This document shows, piece by piece, positions 34,588 through 46,354 of a stretch of 64,000 nt of DNA; the first letter of the stretch is position 1, and each line of letters begins with the position of its first letter. The translations under genes and the position numbers were made by a program. The notes beneath the pieces were generated by a model. It was not told the DNA's origin. It saw only the letters and a program-made list of their open reading frames with translations, and did not search any database. The DNA is taken from positions 94,056,057-94,120,056 of the forward strand of contig CM028378.1 in NCBI GenBank assembly GCA_013146195.2. Reading direction: 5' to 3'. The DNA is from Codonopsis lanceolata (Eukaryota > Streptophyta > Magnoliopsida > Asterales > Campanulaceae).

Positions 34588-36000
34588 GGCTTAAATCACA
34601 AATTGGCCACTGCATTATGATAACTCTACAATTTTTTTTCTATTTCATCATTGTACTTCACCACAAATAACAAATTGGTCACTCGCCTCCTTTCCGTTAG
34701 TTATCATGGATGGAAATGATGAAAAAGACATAAATGCCCTTTATTTATCATATTTAATTTATATTTCAAACTAAAAGATCAAATCTCTACTTTTAATCAC
34801 CAATCTTGAAATTGAGATACAAAGTCCATAAGATTTCCTACAAAACCCATCACATTTGCGAGATCAATAAAGGAAAACGGGCCAAATGTCGCTTACCTAC
34901 TCATATCATACAACTAAGCTCCATCTGAATCAAATCTGGATCCTTCAAATACTCTTTTATGTATGTTCAGCTTGGGTTTGTGAACCTAAATTCCTTATTT
35001 ACTAGGCGAGTTGATCCAAGTGTGAGATGGAATGATTACGCAGGGTCATCAACAACTCTTATGGGCTTCCATTCGATTCTTCCACGACGATCTTAAAGCA
35101 ACAAAATGAAGAGCATCACTTTGGACTTGATACATATGACATGCCCAAGGATTATGTGAAAATCTTTTGTTCAAATACCTCTTCACAAATGATTCGATAC
35201 ACTACGTATATAATTCGGCTCACTAAAACTAGGGACAACAACACATCCGAAACATAACCCTCCGTGCACGTGGATGCCAAATCGATTTGCATAGCCATCA
35301 ATTCCTCCATACAACGCATGAAATCGAAATCGAAATCGAAATCAAAATTGAAATCGAATCGAAATCGAAATTTCAATCGAATCGAAATCGAAATCGAAAT
35401 CGAATCGAAATCAAAATCAAAATCAAAATTGAGAAAAACTGGTGGGGAGATGACAACGTTGGATCGAGTGAGGGATGGTCGGGTTTAGGGAGGTAGACGG
35501 TTGTGCGAAGTCGATGAGGATGACCGGAGATGTAAATGGAGATGAAGATGAAGGAATTCAGTGAAGAGAAGGATGGAGCGAACTCAGAGTTAGATCTGGG
35601 ATAGGGATGTGGAAGAAGGAAACATCAAAGTTTTTGGATTTGAGAGGAGATAGAGAGGCGTGGCCAGAAATGGTTGCAACTTGACCGGAGATGGTGGGGG
35701 CTTGGTCGGAGATGGGAGAAAGGTTGGGATTTGGATGTATTGAATTTGTTTGTCTGGATTTGAGGGAGGAAGATGGGGAAGGAGATTTGCCTGGTTTAAA
35801 CAACGGTGGGGAGAGAGAGACCTAATTTTGTTTAGGGGCATTTTGGGGTTTTAAATTTTTTTTAAGTTTTTCATCCAAAAATTGGATGGAGTGATGAACG
35901 TGAAAATAAAGCCAAGTATAATGATTAAATTGAAAAAAAAAAGTAAAGTGATCATAATGAAAAAGGCGGAAAGTAGGGTGACCAAATTGCGATTTAAGCC
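34588..36000. mobile_element. Nonautonomous DNA transposon in the SDR B upstream region
   Basis: The left end GGCTTAAATCACAAATTGGCCAC and the reverse complement of the right end (GGCTTAAATCGCAATTTGGTCAC) match at 19 of 23 positions. TAATTA flanks both sides (34582-34587 and 36001-36006). The homologous site in copy A (about 19180) has a single TAATTA and no insert, so both boundaries are supported. The 1413-bp interior has no transposase. A related right end (accaaattgcgatttaagc) occurs at 54860-54885. The superfamily is uncertain: the termini look MULE-like, but the duplication is 6 bp. Confidence 0.75.
35318..35435. repeat. GAAATC hexamer repeat
   Basis: About eighteen units of gaaatc/gaatc/aaaatc inside the 34588-36000 insertion. 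The open frames across it (KSKSKS, EIEIEI) are repeat artefacts. Confidence 0.9.
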
Positions 36001-36110
36001 TAATTAGAATTATAAAGATAAGATTACAAGAAAAATATTTTTGTAATTCAACATATAATAGCAATGATGCCTTATAAGAGTCATTTTTCATGAATAATTT
36101 TCTTTTTTAT

Positions 36111-36729
36111 AAGAATTTTTTATTAACAACGTTTTGTTTTTTATTTAATAATTCATGTCAGTATTATTTTAAATTAAAAGTTTGTTTACTAATTTTCATT
36201 TAAAAAACTTTAAAATTTGTCAATAAATCTTAAATCCTCTTAATTTGAATATCAGTTATTGAAACTATAAGGGATGTGATTGAAATTAATTTTGTTAAGA
36301 ATTTGATAACAACAATGGATAATGGAAAAATTACAATGACAAAAGTAAAAGATTGAAACATAGTACAATTGTAAAATTGACCATTTTTGTTTAGGTATGT
36401 ATTGCAAAACAACATCAATAAATTTGGACTATTTCATAAAAAAATTGTGTTAATTTCTAATGTGAATAATTTATTTACGTTTGGTATTTTTCAAAAAAAG
36501 TCTCTTGCTGAACACTCTTTAGCAAAACTCTGTTAACTTTATCTTGTTTTATATGACAATAAGACATTAGTCAAGACCAACAAGCAGCAGATTGGTTGGT
36601 AAGGAGGTCATGTCTCAATTCGGGTTTTATGGGAACCTAGCTATGTGAAATATTTGTTGAGAGAACTTCTACCGCCACTTTGATCATACCATACTTGAGA
36701 AATTAGTCTTATGTTTTCAGACTTGTAGA
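36111..36729. other. AT-rich intergenic sequence
   Basis: No gene or bounded element is seen between the end of the SDR B block and the hAT element. Confidence 0.45.
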
Positions 36730-37671
36730 TAGGGGCGGATCTAGGATTTTAGTACCACATGAACTTGGTATTTAAAAAATATTGTAAATAATAATAATCA
36801 TACAAAATAACTTTATTTATCGGAAAGAGACGTTACATATACTTGGTGACTTAATGAGTTTTACCCATTATATACATAATTATAATAGAGCTTAAGCTAC
36901 ATATAGTCGGTAACTTAATGAGTCTTAGTTTGTTTGGGTGTCTTGATTTGTCTGCTTGTGTAATAAATAAAAAAGGTAAATTCAGGCCACTCCGTTTTGC
37001 AAAGTTTGTAACCCCTCCAATCTATTTTTTTCAACTGCTAAAGTCTATTTTTTTTTTTTTTTGAAATATTGTTCCTAAAACGTCATCGTATCTTTCAACA
37101 GCTCTGGTCAACACATTGGAGGATGGGGAAGATGACTTACAATAGAGGATGAAGAAATTGACTTACGACAAAGAAAAAGGAAGAAGAAGACGGGGGATAT
37201 GCATTCAAACTCAGTTTGCATTGCGATGCATCAATTGTTTAATCGAATTGATACACCGCGCTGCATTGCGATGCATCAATACAACTTGGATTATATATTT
37301 TAAATTGATGCATCGCGGTGTAAAATTTATTTTTGGTAATTTAAATTAATGTATCGTGGTGCATAAACTTGGTGTAGTATGATGCAAAATTAGATTAGGT
37401 AATTTAAATCGATGCATCGTGGTGCAAAAGTTGATGCAACGCGATGTACTGAGTATGTGACTTTCGTAGCACGCATTCGGTTCATTAAGGGTATCATAGT
37501 CATTTCGCCCCCAAAAGTGACTCTTTCCGGTTGAAAAAAAAAGGACTGTAGGGGTTATAAACTTGGAAAAGGGAAATAGACCGCAATTATTCAGAAAAAT
37601 AATATTTTTTTTGTTGGCAAACTTTGAGGTGGGCTTGAGCCCTACTCACACTACCTTTGCATCCGCTCCTA
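36730..37671. mobile_element. hAT-like nonautonomous element
   Basis: The left end TAGGGGCGGATCTAGG and the reverse complement of the right end (TAGGAGCGGATGCAAAG) are inverted. The flanking 8-mers cttgtaga (36722-36729) and cctgtgga (37672-37679) match at 6 of 8. Inside, 36975-37590 has its own inverted ends of about 40 bp (gccactccgttttgcaaagtttgtaacccctcc and the complement of ggggttataaacttggaaaagggaaatagacc), suggesting a nested MULE-like insert. Confidence 0.6.
37205..37452. repeat. Repeats around GATGCATCG(C/T)GGTG
   Basis: Six or more copies of gatgcatc with cgcggtg/cgtggtg or inverted cattgcgatgcatc, several preceded by aatttaaat(t/c). They form both direct and inverted pairs within the insert in the hAT element. 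Confidence 0.7.
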
Positions 37672-38150
37672 CCTGTGGACACCTTTCGAAAACCAAAAAA
37701 TTAATAGTAATGCATTAATCAGGTTCGTTCGCTTCCGTTCGTCAAGAATTTTGGTTGAAAATTGTTAAAAACAACTAGCTAGTAAGTTTAGTTAGCCTAA
37801 AGTTACAATTTTGCCTTCAAAAGAACTCACTTGCAGCACACATGGTGAGTTAACGGTTGATCTTTTAACACCATCCAGTCAAAGGACCAACAGCATGCAA
37901 AAACAGTAATGTACTTTGGACCCAACAATGCAATTTTTGAATCGAGTGATGATTACTAGAAAGATGTTAAGTACACGGACCAATGGTGAAGTTAACCCAA
38001 AAAATCTAATGGTACTAATAAAATGCATGTCACTAATGAAAGTAGGTCAATTTTGCTTCCTAGCTAAAGTTCTTCGGTTATCAAGTCGTTAAGTGAGCTA
38101 CATTGTTGAATCTTGCATAAATAGATTTGCTTAAAATCATTCCACTTGGT
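37672..38150. other. Noncoding sequence, nothing recognised
   Basis: AT-rich with no open frame of note and no clear repeat. Confidence 0.4.
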
Positions 38151-39140
38151 TGTCAGCCAAGAAATTTAAGCTATCCGTGGTCAGCCGAAATTATTTTTGT
38201 CAGCCACTCATTCTAGCTGACATTAATATGTTCTGTATCAGTTTACCTTTCTTTATTTGATAGATCATACACTTGTACTAACACTTTCCTATTTTGTGTT
38301 TGTGGTAGATATGCTGCTAGAATATATTTCTCAGGATCCTTTTAGATCCTGCCTCTGCCATAACACATTTTCAAATTCAAATGTGTTCCTAACGGGTTGC
38401 TTTTGAAGATTATCTATAAATACCCATTGGAAGCATTTGTGAAGATAACAATTTTTCTGAAGTCTAGAAACCATCTACTTTCAATCTCTCAGACGTTGTC
38501 TTCAAGAAAACTTTAGCTAGATATTTCTCATTGAATATTTCTCTCTAGTTATTGTTTAGGCAAATACTGAGTATTTCATTTCAAATTATTTAGAACTCAG
38601 TCAGTTTGTCTCACGAGTTTGATTGTTTCTCAATCATTCTCCACAAACACCGGTCTTTTGTTGTACACTGATCCATTAGAGATCAAATAGATTTTTAATA
38701 AAATTAGTGCACTTCAAAAATCCAAGTCTGACCAACTTGGTAGTGGACGTAGCAGTTTATCTGTGAACCACTTCAACTACTTTGTCAGTTGTCTCTTATA
38801 TTCTTGCAAACTGACTCAACACTTAAGAAGTTCTTCAACAGATTAAGTGTCAGTCAGTTAACAACAATCATTTGCTTAATTGTTCAGTTAGTTTGTACTT
38901 CAACTTCTTCTCATATTCAGTGCTCAGTTTTTGAAGAAAATTTCTTTCGCAAAATAGTTATGTCAGCCAGCTGACCAATACTCATCAGCTTAAGGATTTT
39001 CAAAGTGTCAACCAGCTGACCAACACCTCAGCTGACTGACAAAATCAAGTTTTCCGCTGCCAATTTTTAAGCTTTACAAATCTATTCCCAAAAGTTTTTA
39101 AAGGCTATTCACCCCCCCTCTAGCCTTAACTATTGCCATC
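38150..39140 (+). mobile_element. LTR-like sequence (Copia type suspected)
   Basis: A promoter-like ctataaatacccattgg near 38413 is followed by a leader-like segment. Repeated cagctgacc/gtcagcc words occur, and a ctattcacccccccTCTAGCC motif near 39105-39125 is common near the end of 5' LTRs of large plant Copia elements. I could not find TG...CA ends with a duplication, so the limits are approximate. Confidence 0.4.
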
Positions 39141-39186
39141 TGGACTTACATACATGACATAACCAAGTAGTCAATTTTCATTTTGG

Positions 39187-39189
<3 letters not shown>

Positions 39190-39257
<68 letters not shown>
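39190..39257. repeat. (AT)n microsatellite
   Basis: About 34 uninterrupted AT units. Confidence 0.97.
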
Positions 39258-39259
<2 letters not shown>

Positions 39260-39597
39260 ATTTTTTCAATCTATTGTCTCAAATTAAATTTATTTTTAAT
39301 TTATTCATGATTTTTTTCTCTCTATCTTTTTCTTGCCAACTGAACCCCCCTATGGATGAGTTTTATACTAAACTGCATGTTGGGTATTTTTCGGGCTTAA
39401 ACTTAGCTAATTCTTGAGTTTTTTTTTTTGTCACTAATATGATTTTCTAGTCTTAATGTAAGTTTTAAGGTTTGATTGAGACAAAGAGACATTTCAGTAG
39501 CTGGTCGTACTGAACTGAAGTCTTAAGGCTGAGAAGTGCAATTGCCGGAAGTTCAAGAAGCCAAAGAAGGAAATGTATCACGTTTTCAAGGACAAGG

Positions 39598-40568
39598 TGT
39601 AGACACCCTAATTTCATACCCCACGATATAATGTCCTATAATAATGATAATATATATTTTATAAATTTATTGGACTTATAAAAGTGACTTTGAGTTAGTG
39701 TTTTAGTTAACTGGACTTAACGGGAGTTAAATGATAAACATAAAACACATCAGAGCTTAAACTGAAAATGTCAATTTGCCGTAGAAAAGCCCAATGGAGC
39801 CACTCCACCTCCCATGGTGCCGCTCCAAGCCATGGGGAGCCGTTCCATCTCCCTTTTTCCTCCAGGTAGCTGAATCGATGTCGTTTCTTCAACCGACTTG
39901 TGCTTCTTACGCTGTTGCGTTCACATGCCTCCACCTGGCACGCCATACAACCATCTTTGCATATAAATAGTGGCCTCGGGCTATCTCATTTCATACCTTT
40001 TATACACACTTTACACACGATCTATTCACTAATTGAATACCCTTTACCCATCTGATATCCACACACCTTCGCAAAGCCTCATCTCCCGAAGAAGCCGAAA
40101 AAGAAGAAGAAATTCTCCTCGCTTTGCACCTCGCAGCGAGCCCTCAGAAGATCCGGTCTTTGCCCCCGGTAAGCCGATCATATACTCATATTTATACCCA
40201 TATCTATACTCATACCCATATTGATCCAGCCTCTCCTCCCCGGCGAGCCGATCACATACTCATACTTATATCATATCATATTTCATATCTCGGAAGGACA
40301 TAAAAAAGATTTCCTTTCTCGAAAAGGACAGGGGAAACACAAATCAAAATTTTCGAGCGCTTAGTAGGCTAAAGCCTAGGCGTATATACCGAGTCAGACA
40401 TTCACGCTACAAGAGGTAAGTACAAATTTATTTGTCTTGTCCCATTAATATATGCATACACTGTAAATAATAACGCTATTATAATTAGATAATATGATAA
40501 TAAATAATAATGTAAATAAAATACTTATGCATGTTGTAAATAAAATAATAATATTAATGTTATTTTCA

Positions 40569-40603
<35 letters not shown>

Positions 40604-40912
40604 ATATTTCTTCTAGGATTATATACCTTAAAAGCATGTTAATTTATTTTAAACCCTAAAATGAGACCGAAAGGGCACATTGGGTGCCTAACTCCTTCCC
40701 AACTCGTAACCTAGCCTCCAAACCTACATATTTTCTGAAATAACTGATTTTTCTCTGTTTAACCTCAAAATAAAGGTGACGATTCTGTACACACATTTTT
40801 AGAAGTCCACGATGAGGTCGGATGCATTTCACGCGTTCTAACGTTTCAAAGCAACCCGCTTCTCACGCACCGGGGGGGGGGTCGGGGGGGTTCACGAAAC
40901 GAGGTTCTCACA
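39598..40912 (+). mobile_element. Solo LTR of Tat-like Gypsy family
   Basis: It begins TGTAGACACC, ends GAGGTTCTCACA, and is flanked by a perfect CAAGG duplication (39593-39597 and 40913-40917). A promoter-like tataaatagtggcctcgg lies near 39962. Related to 25475-26801 and 53151-54432. No internal domain is present. An (AC)n(AT)n tract lies at 40570-40602 and a run of G at 40872-40890. Confidence 0.9.
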
Positions 40913-40917
40913 CAAGG

Positions 40918-41245
40918 CGACCCCGTCAACTTCTGGATTCCAAGATGCTCACATCCTTGGCTCACTTAAAGGACTGGGACTTCAACAATACTAAAAGTGG
41001 TCACGCATTATTGAAGGTTGATGGTAGGATGTTATATTGGCATTTCCCACTTGGTAAAAGTAAGGGCATTTTGGGCATATTAAAAAAATTGACGTAAAGT
41101 GTGATGGTAACAACTAAAGTGGGGAATCTGATTGGCAAAGGGAAGATGAAGGACCACCTGTAGTATAAAAAAACAATGAGAACCAAACTTAGAATTGGAC
41201 CTAAGTTGAGGGACATAATTTTATATTAATCCTTGTTCAAATGGT
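40918..41245. other. Spacer between solo LTR and SDR C block
   Basis: No gene recognised. A short open frame crosses the LTR end and is not conserved-looking. Confidence 0.4.
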
Positions 41246-41395
41246 CACCAGTCACCACACAATTGACATGGTCTTTGAAAAGAGTTAGTACTTGTCTAGT
41301 TGACATCAATTTCCAAGTCAATGGCAGCGCCATCACCATTTGACCCAGTAAGTGTGGAAAGCTTCTGAAGATGCAAGTTCACTTATTTCATTTCC

Positions 41396-41438
41396 TTCTC
41401 TCTCTCTCTCTCTCTCTCTCTCGAACCTATATATATAG
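41396..41438 (+). promoter_or_regulatory. (TC)n tract and TATA box of SDR copy C
   Basis: A CT-rich microsatellite (41396-41423) stands directly before tatatatagct (41428-41438), 131 bp upstream of the ATG. Pyrimidine-rich patches next to TATA are common in plant core promoters. Copy D has a shorter, impure CT tract here. Confidence 0.65.
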
Positions 41439-41558
41439 CTGCTTCATCTTGGGTTCAGATCATAACTTCCTATTGGTCTCTACTACTTCTTACAAATTAC
41501 TTAGTCTCCCTTCGTCTTCATTCTTTGAAATCTCTCTCATTCAATTCTGTTAAGCAAA

Positions 41559-43895
41559 ATGGTGTGGGTTTTGGGCTGTAAAGGAGAATCTGGGTTTTCT
41601 GCTAAATCCACAGCTGAAGACGTTACCAAAGGAGTTGATGGAACTGGCCTTACTGCCATCATTACAGGTCTGCGTTCAACTTCTTCTTTTTTCTTGGTAG
41701 ATTTAATTGATTTCCCTTTGAATTTTTGCATTTCTTTTTCATTATTCTTTGTTGGGTTCGTTTGATTATCAACAAAGAAAGCTTCATATTCATGGTATCG
41801 ATCTATGACTATCAGTAAGGGAAGATTGTTCAAGAGTTTCTAAACATAGCTTGAATATTATTGGGCTCTTTGTCCCATTACATCGAGCAGGTTATATTCA
41901 ACCTTTAAGTGTCTACCAATCTTTATTGTTAAGGGCAGTAATTGAAAATTGTAGCTTTATCTTGAAGATATAATTATGCTATTAAACAACTGATGAACTC
42001 ATAAGGACCATTTGGACGTATGATTGCTCTGTTTTGGTTGGTTGTTTGTTTGTATTTTTCTTAAAATAACACAAGCAAACTGATTTCATTAAAGTAGATA
42101 AAACTTTGCATATCTGATAGAATTTGAAAATAATTTACATTCTATAAGAGGTCTAAATTTTTTTCTGGAAGAGATTTCGATTCCTAGGGCCATAGTCTTC
42201 AGCTATTTTAATTTATTGTCATATTTGCTTGACCTGTCATTAACCTTCTTTTATCTTATTTTTGTTTTTTTTTCTTTTTCTTTCTTTGGCATTTGACATT
42301 GCTGGCAAGACAACTAAATGTGATAGAAATTTTGTGTTTGGTTTATTGATGTGCTTTTATTATGTATTTACTTGATTTCAGGAGCTACAAGTGGTCTCGG
42401 CGCAGAAACTGCTCGTGTTCTTGCCTTGCGTGGTGTACATGTAGTTATGGCAATCAGAAACGTCGATGCAGCCAAGAAAGTAAAAGAAAGCATTCTAACA
42501 AAAACACCCAATGCTAAAATTGATATTATGGAGTTAGATGTCAGCTCACAGGCATCAATAAGAAATTTTGCATTCAAATACATTTCCTCTGGTCTTCCAC
42601 TCAACATCCTTGTGTAAGTGAACTAGTCTATATGTTGATATTGAGTTTAGTTGTGCGTTACCATTGTTATAATCTTCCTAAAAATGTATGCATTACATAT
42701 ATTTCGTAAATATATCAATCAGTTTAAGTTAGATCTTGCCAGGACTAAATTTGTTGTTTTCGTTCTTAAGTCTAAATGCAGGGATTATGGGTGTTCCTTT
42801 CTCGCTCTCCAAAGACAAAATCGAGAGTCAATTTGCTACAAACCATCTAGGTATGTTCCTGTTACCAAATTGAAAAGCTATTGTCCTTAAAACATGTGCT
42901 GTAATGAGTTTAAGTGAATCCTTGTTTTTCTTTATTTCAGGGAATTTCCTTTTGACCAATCTTCTACTGGACACCATGAAAAGTACTGCACATAAAAGCC
43001 ACAAAGAGGGAAGGATTGTTATTATTTCGTCAGAGCTTTATACAATGACTTACAAGGGAGGAATTATGTTTGACAAATTGAATGACGAAAAGAGGTAAAA
43101 GAGGGACAAACAGTTATTGCATTTGAGGAAAATGAGCAACTATATCTATTTGTTTGACTCCGTTAATATATTGTACAGTTATTCAAGTCTCTCAGCTTAC
43201 GGGCAATCAAAGCTCGCTAATACACTGCACGCGAACGAGCTAGCAAGGCGCTTCAAGGTAAATTTTCTCATCTTCAAGCAGCTATCTTTTTTTTTTCAGT
43301 ATATTATTCTTAGTTAGTTTTCATGTTGTCAATCCTAGCAGTAACTGATGTTGTACTTTAAATTCTTTTCCAAAATTTGCAGGAAGAAGGGGTGAATATA
43401 ACCGCTAATTCACTACATCCTGGAGTTATTCCAACCAATCTTGCTCGTCATTCAAATGTGATGGGAGGTACAACCTAAGACTTATTTCCTTGCGTTTTCA
43501 CATAATAAAAGAATTTCAGGAAATTGAGAGTTAATATAATTTGGTGTTAATGATGTTCCACCTTACTTCATGCAGTTGTCTTCCATGTGTTTCTCAAAGC
43601 ATTCCTCAAGACCATTCCTCAGGTTGGTTATCTGTCTTTTCAACCTTCAAGGATCCTGATGACTGACTTACTTTAGTTCTATTTAAAATGTTTCAATGCT
43701 CATCCTTAACTATCATTGCTTTGGTTCCAGGGAGCTGCAACTACATGCTATCTGGCATTGAATCCAAAGGTTAACGGTGTTAGTGGTGAATATTTTGCTG
43801 ACAGCAACATCGCCAAAAGGAACAAACAGGCTAAAGATCAAGAACTGGCCAAGAAACTCTGGGATTTCAGTTTGACCTTGACAAACTCTAAGTGA
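41559..43895 (+). CDS. TIC32-like short-chain dehydrogenase, copy C
   Basis: Eight exons: 41559-41667, 42382-42613, 42771-42850, 42941-43094, 43179-43257, 43383-43467, 43576-43622, 43731-43895; 951 nt, 316 residues, stop TGA at 43893-43895. All introns are GT-AG. Motifs: TGATSGLGAE (36-45) for NAD(P) binding; LNAG (115-118), a variant of the usual NNAG; Asn138; Ser171 in IISSE; and YGQSK with Tyr199 and Lys203. The protein ends WDFSLTLTNSK. Substitutions relative to A and B in exon 2 (SIRNFAFKYISSGL) are conservative. No cleavable transit peptide is evident, as in TIC32. Opposite in orientation to A and B; same orientation as D. Looks functional. Confidence 0.92.
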
Positions 43896-43959
43896 TGGGG
43901 TTGTTAACTCCATTTAGCGTTTTCTTTGTAGTTTTACACAAAAATATCTTCGAATGTCT

Positions 43960-45000
43960 TTCGTTTTGTGTGCATAATTTACGATACAAGTGTACTGTTT
44001 TGATGTAGTGTGTATAGTACAAGGATTGGTTTAACATACCTCAATGAATAATAGTTATGAACTTATTTATACGCATTAATAGATCTTTTGCAATCTTCTT
44101 CATGTTTTGAGAATGTCACAGCACCGTATTCCTTTTAATCCTTGAATATGTTATCGGGTAGATTCAATTACTTTATTAAAAGTCCCAAAAATGTTATCTG
44201 CAAAATTCAAACAAACCTTATCTTCAAACTAGTTGAACATAAATCAGAAAACAAGCAACTAGATAAACTAAAACTTGTAAAAGTAGGTCTCATGGTACAT
44301 TGTCTTACTCATGTTACTGCATAAGACGGAGTCAACGCTTTCATAGCTCAACCTACCAACACACGATGGATCGGCTTATGAGCAATGGCGGATCCAAAGA
44401 TAAATTTCAGCGGTCTCACGGATTTTAACTATTACATAAAAATTTAAAAAATAAATTAAAACGGTACCGTTTTATAATGTAAAAATTAAAAAAATTACTT
44501 CTGCGACACTTGCCCCCTAAGTCAACTTGTAATTTGGTCGTGGTATACGTTTTGTTACTTCAACTTGTAATAGTTTTGAGTAAGTCTGCTGAATTCAATG
44601 AATATGCGTTTTATTTCTTCAACTTGTCCCAAGCTTACTTTCTAGGGAAAAATACCTAGAAGTCCCACTAAAAAATTCTAAAATTAATTTTTGTATCTTA
44701 AAAGCCCCAAAATTAGAATTTTAATACTAGAAAGTCTAATAGTTAACGTGTCTTTAAACGCCCGCTATGTTAAACACTTTCATGAGATGAAGACTTATTA
44801 TTCTTTTCATTTATGAAAATGATGATAAGAACTGCATTAAATATTATTGTTATTATTATTATTATTATTATAACCATAATATTATTATCATTTTCTTTAT
44901 TAACATTTACTATTAAATAGTATGAAAATATCTTTAATAGAGTAATATTTTTATTTAATTAAAGAGGGTGCGGCTCTTCATCTAGGTTGGGCATTTTTCT
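43960..45000. other. Intergenic sequence downstream of SDR C
   Basis: The first 100 bp or so (to about 44060) is conserved 3' flank shared with the other copies. The rest is AT-rich with no gene. A gcaatggcggatcc motif near 44385 looks like one end of a hAT element whose partner I could not find. A (TTA)n microsatellite lies at 44846-44873. Confidence 0.45.
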
Positions 45001-45093
45001 CATTGTCACTTCTCTGGATATTATCTAGGTAATCGCCCATTAGTAAATCGAACGCTTCCACACGTATACGAGTGTATATGCATGTAAGTCAAT

Positions 45094-45735
45094 GTGGCGG
45101 GTCTTCGCAGGATGACTTTCTATCGACCGTATAAGATCTTTCGGCAATTTGGTAGGGAGTGGGTTGTACGACATCAGGATCGTCACCTGATGGTACTGCA
45201 AGGATGTGAAGGTGATATTCCGGAACTCATATGTGATCTATGGGGACTGAGCGAATCTAAACGTGCCACTACCTATGTGTTCCCGAAGAACATACTGTTG
45301 TCTTGTGTCTATCTCGACTGGGCTATTGTTATGATGGAAAAGCATCCACGCATCATCAGTCATACTCTTCGGGTCATGCTAAAGCGTAGATTCGCAAACG
45401 GGTTGGATGCTCGTCTGTTAGAGATTGGTGAAGATCCGGGGAGTTCGGGTCCTCCTGTTCCCATAGTATATATCACGTCGGCCATCCCGACGTTTCCTAG
45501 AAGGGTATGGTGATGTTGGTGCAGGTCCCATGAATGTAGGGAGACTCGGTAATGTCACACGACGAAGTAATGTGGCCAGGCCAAATGATGGCGCGGGACC
45601 TAGTAATACTGTTGGACCTGATAATAGATATGCTGGGAGCAATGAAGGAAGCTCGGTGCCTCCTTCTGAGGATGATGTATAAGTATCGAGGGTTCCTCAG
45701 AGGAGTGTTTGGTCTCGATTGAGGCGTCGGTGATA
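45094..45735 (+). pseudogene. Antisense ORF of the Tat element, plant-mobile-domain-like
   Basis: Open frame 45094-45513, continuing in another frame to about 45735 (RSVWSRLRRR then stop). It includes FYRPYKIFRQFGREWVV, resembling the xYxPxRVxRQFGxxQ segment found in plant mobile domain (aminotransferase-like) proteins. It runs opposite to the retrotransposon and lies between integrase and the missing 3' LTR, where some Tat elements carry an additional antisense gene. The N-terminal part of a plant mobile domain is not present. The assignment is from pattern memory and is moderate; it could instead be a host gene fragment. Confidence 0.5.
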
Positions 45736-46137
45736 GATGGGCATTTGGTCATCGGGGATGTTAATGACTACCCCAGTGGTTCAATGTATGGGTTAAGTGT
45801 TTAGGGGATGTTAATGACTACCCCTAGTTTTCCTAACATGTACTCAATGGTTGCCAGTAGTGGACCTTGTATAATATTTATATTTTTATGTTTTATTTTA
45901 TGTTCTGTCGTGGTTTTTCTTCCCGTTGGTCAAGGACCTGTTGTAATATGTTGTAGCATCATTTGTAATATATCTCTATCGTGAAGTATGAGCCTTCTGT
46001 GTATGTAAGAATGTACCCTATTTGTTGTTGTCGAGGCTACATCGTTCTCATTTAAGCTCTTGAGGCGATCTTGTGATAGTTTACGGCCTATATGGGGACC
46101 AGTTTGCTAAAGACCTATTCTGTTAAAAACTGTTCTT

Positions 46138-46240
46138 ATCGAAGACTGTATACTGTATGTTGTAGACAGTACGCTGTATATTGTACGCTGTGGACTGTAC
46201 ACTGTACGCTATATGTCGTATGCTGTATGTTGGAGACTAT
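46138..46240. repeat. Short imperfect repeat of TGTA(C/T)GCTGTA type
   Basis: About nine copies of an 11-12 bp word (gtatgctgtatg, gtacgctgtgga and variants) downstream of the integrase in the Gypsy element. Confidence 0.7.
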
Positions 46241-46354
46241 GCGGGAGACTTTACTCTCTATTCTTTTCTCCTGGTTTTTTTCTTTTTTTATGAGCTAAAA
46301 AGAGAGATAAAGTATGTAAGCCATTATAGCATACTATATTATCACTACCTTGGC

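Noticed and set aside
35264..35496. Open frames rich in KSKSKS or EIEIEI as small proteins
   Set aside because: They are translations of a GAAATC microsatellite inside a nonautonomous transposon.
39190..39257. Long AT tract as a replication origin or matrix attachment site
   Set aside because: A simple dinucleotide microsatellite; nothing else in the sequence supports either role.
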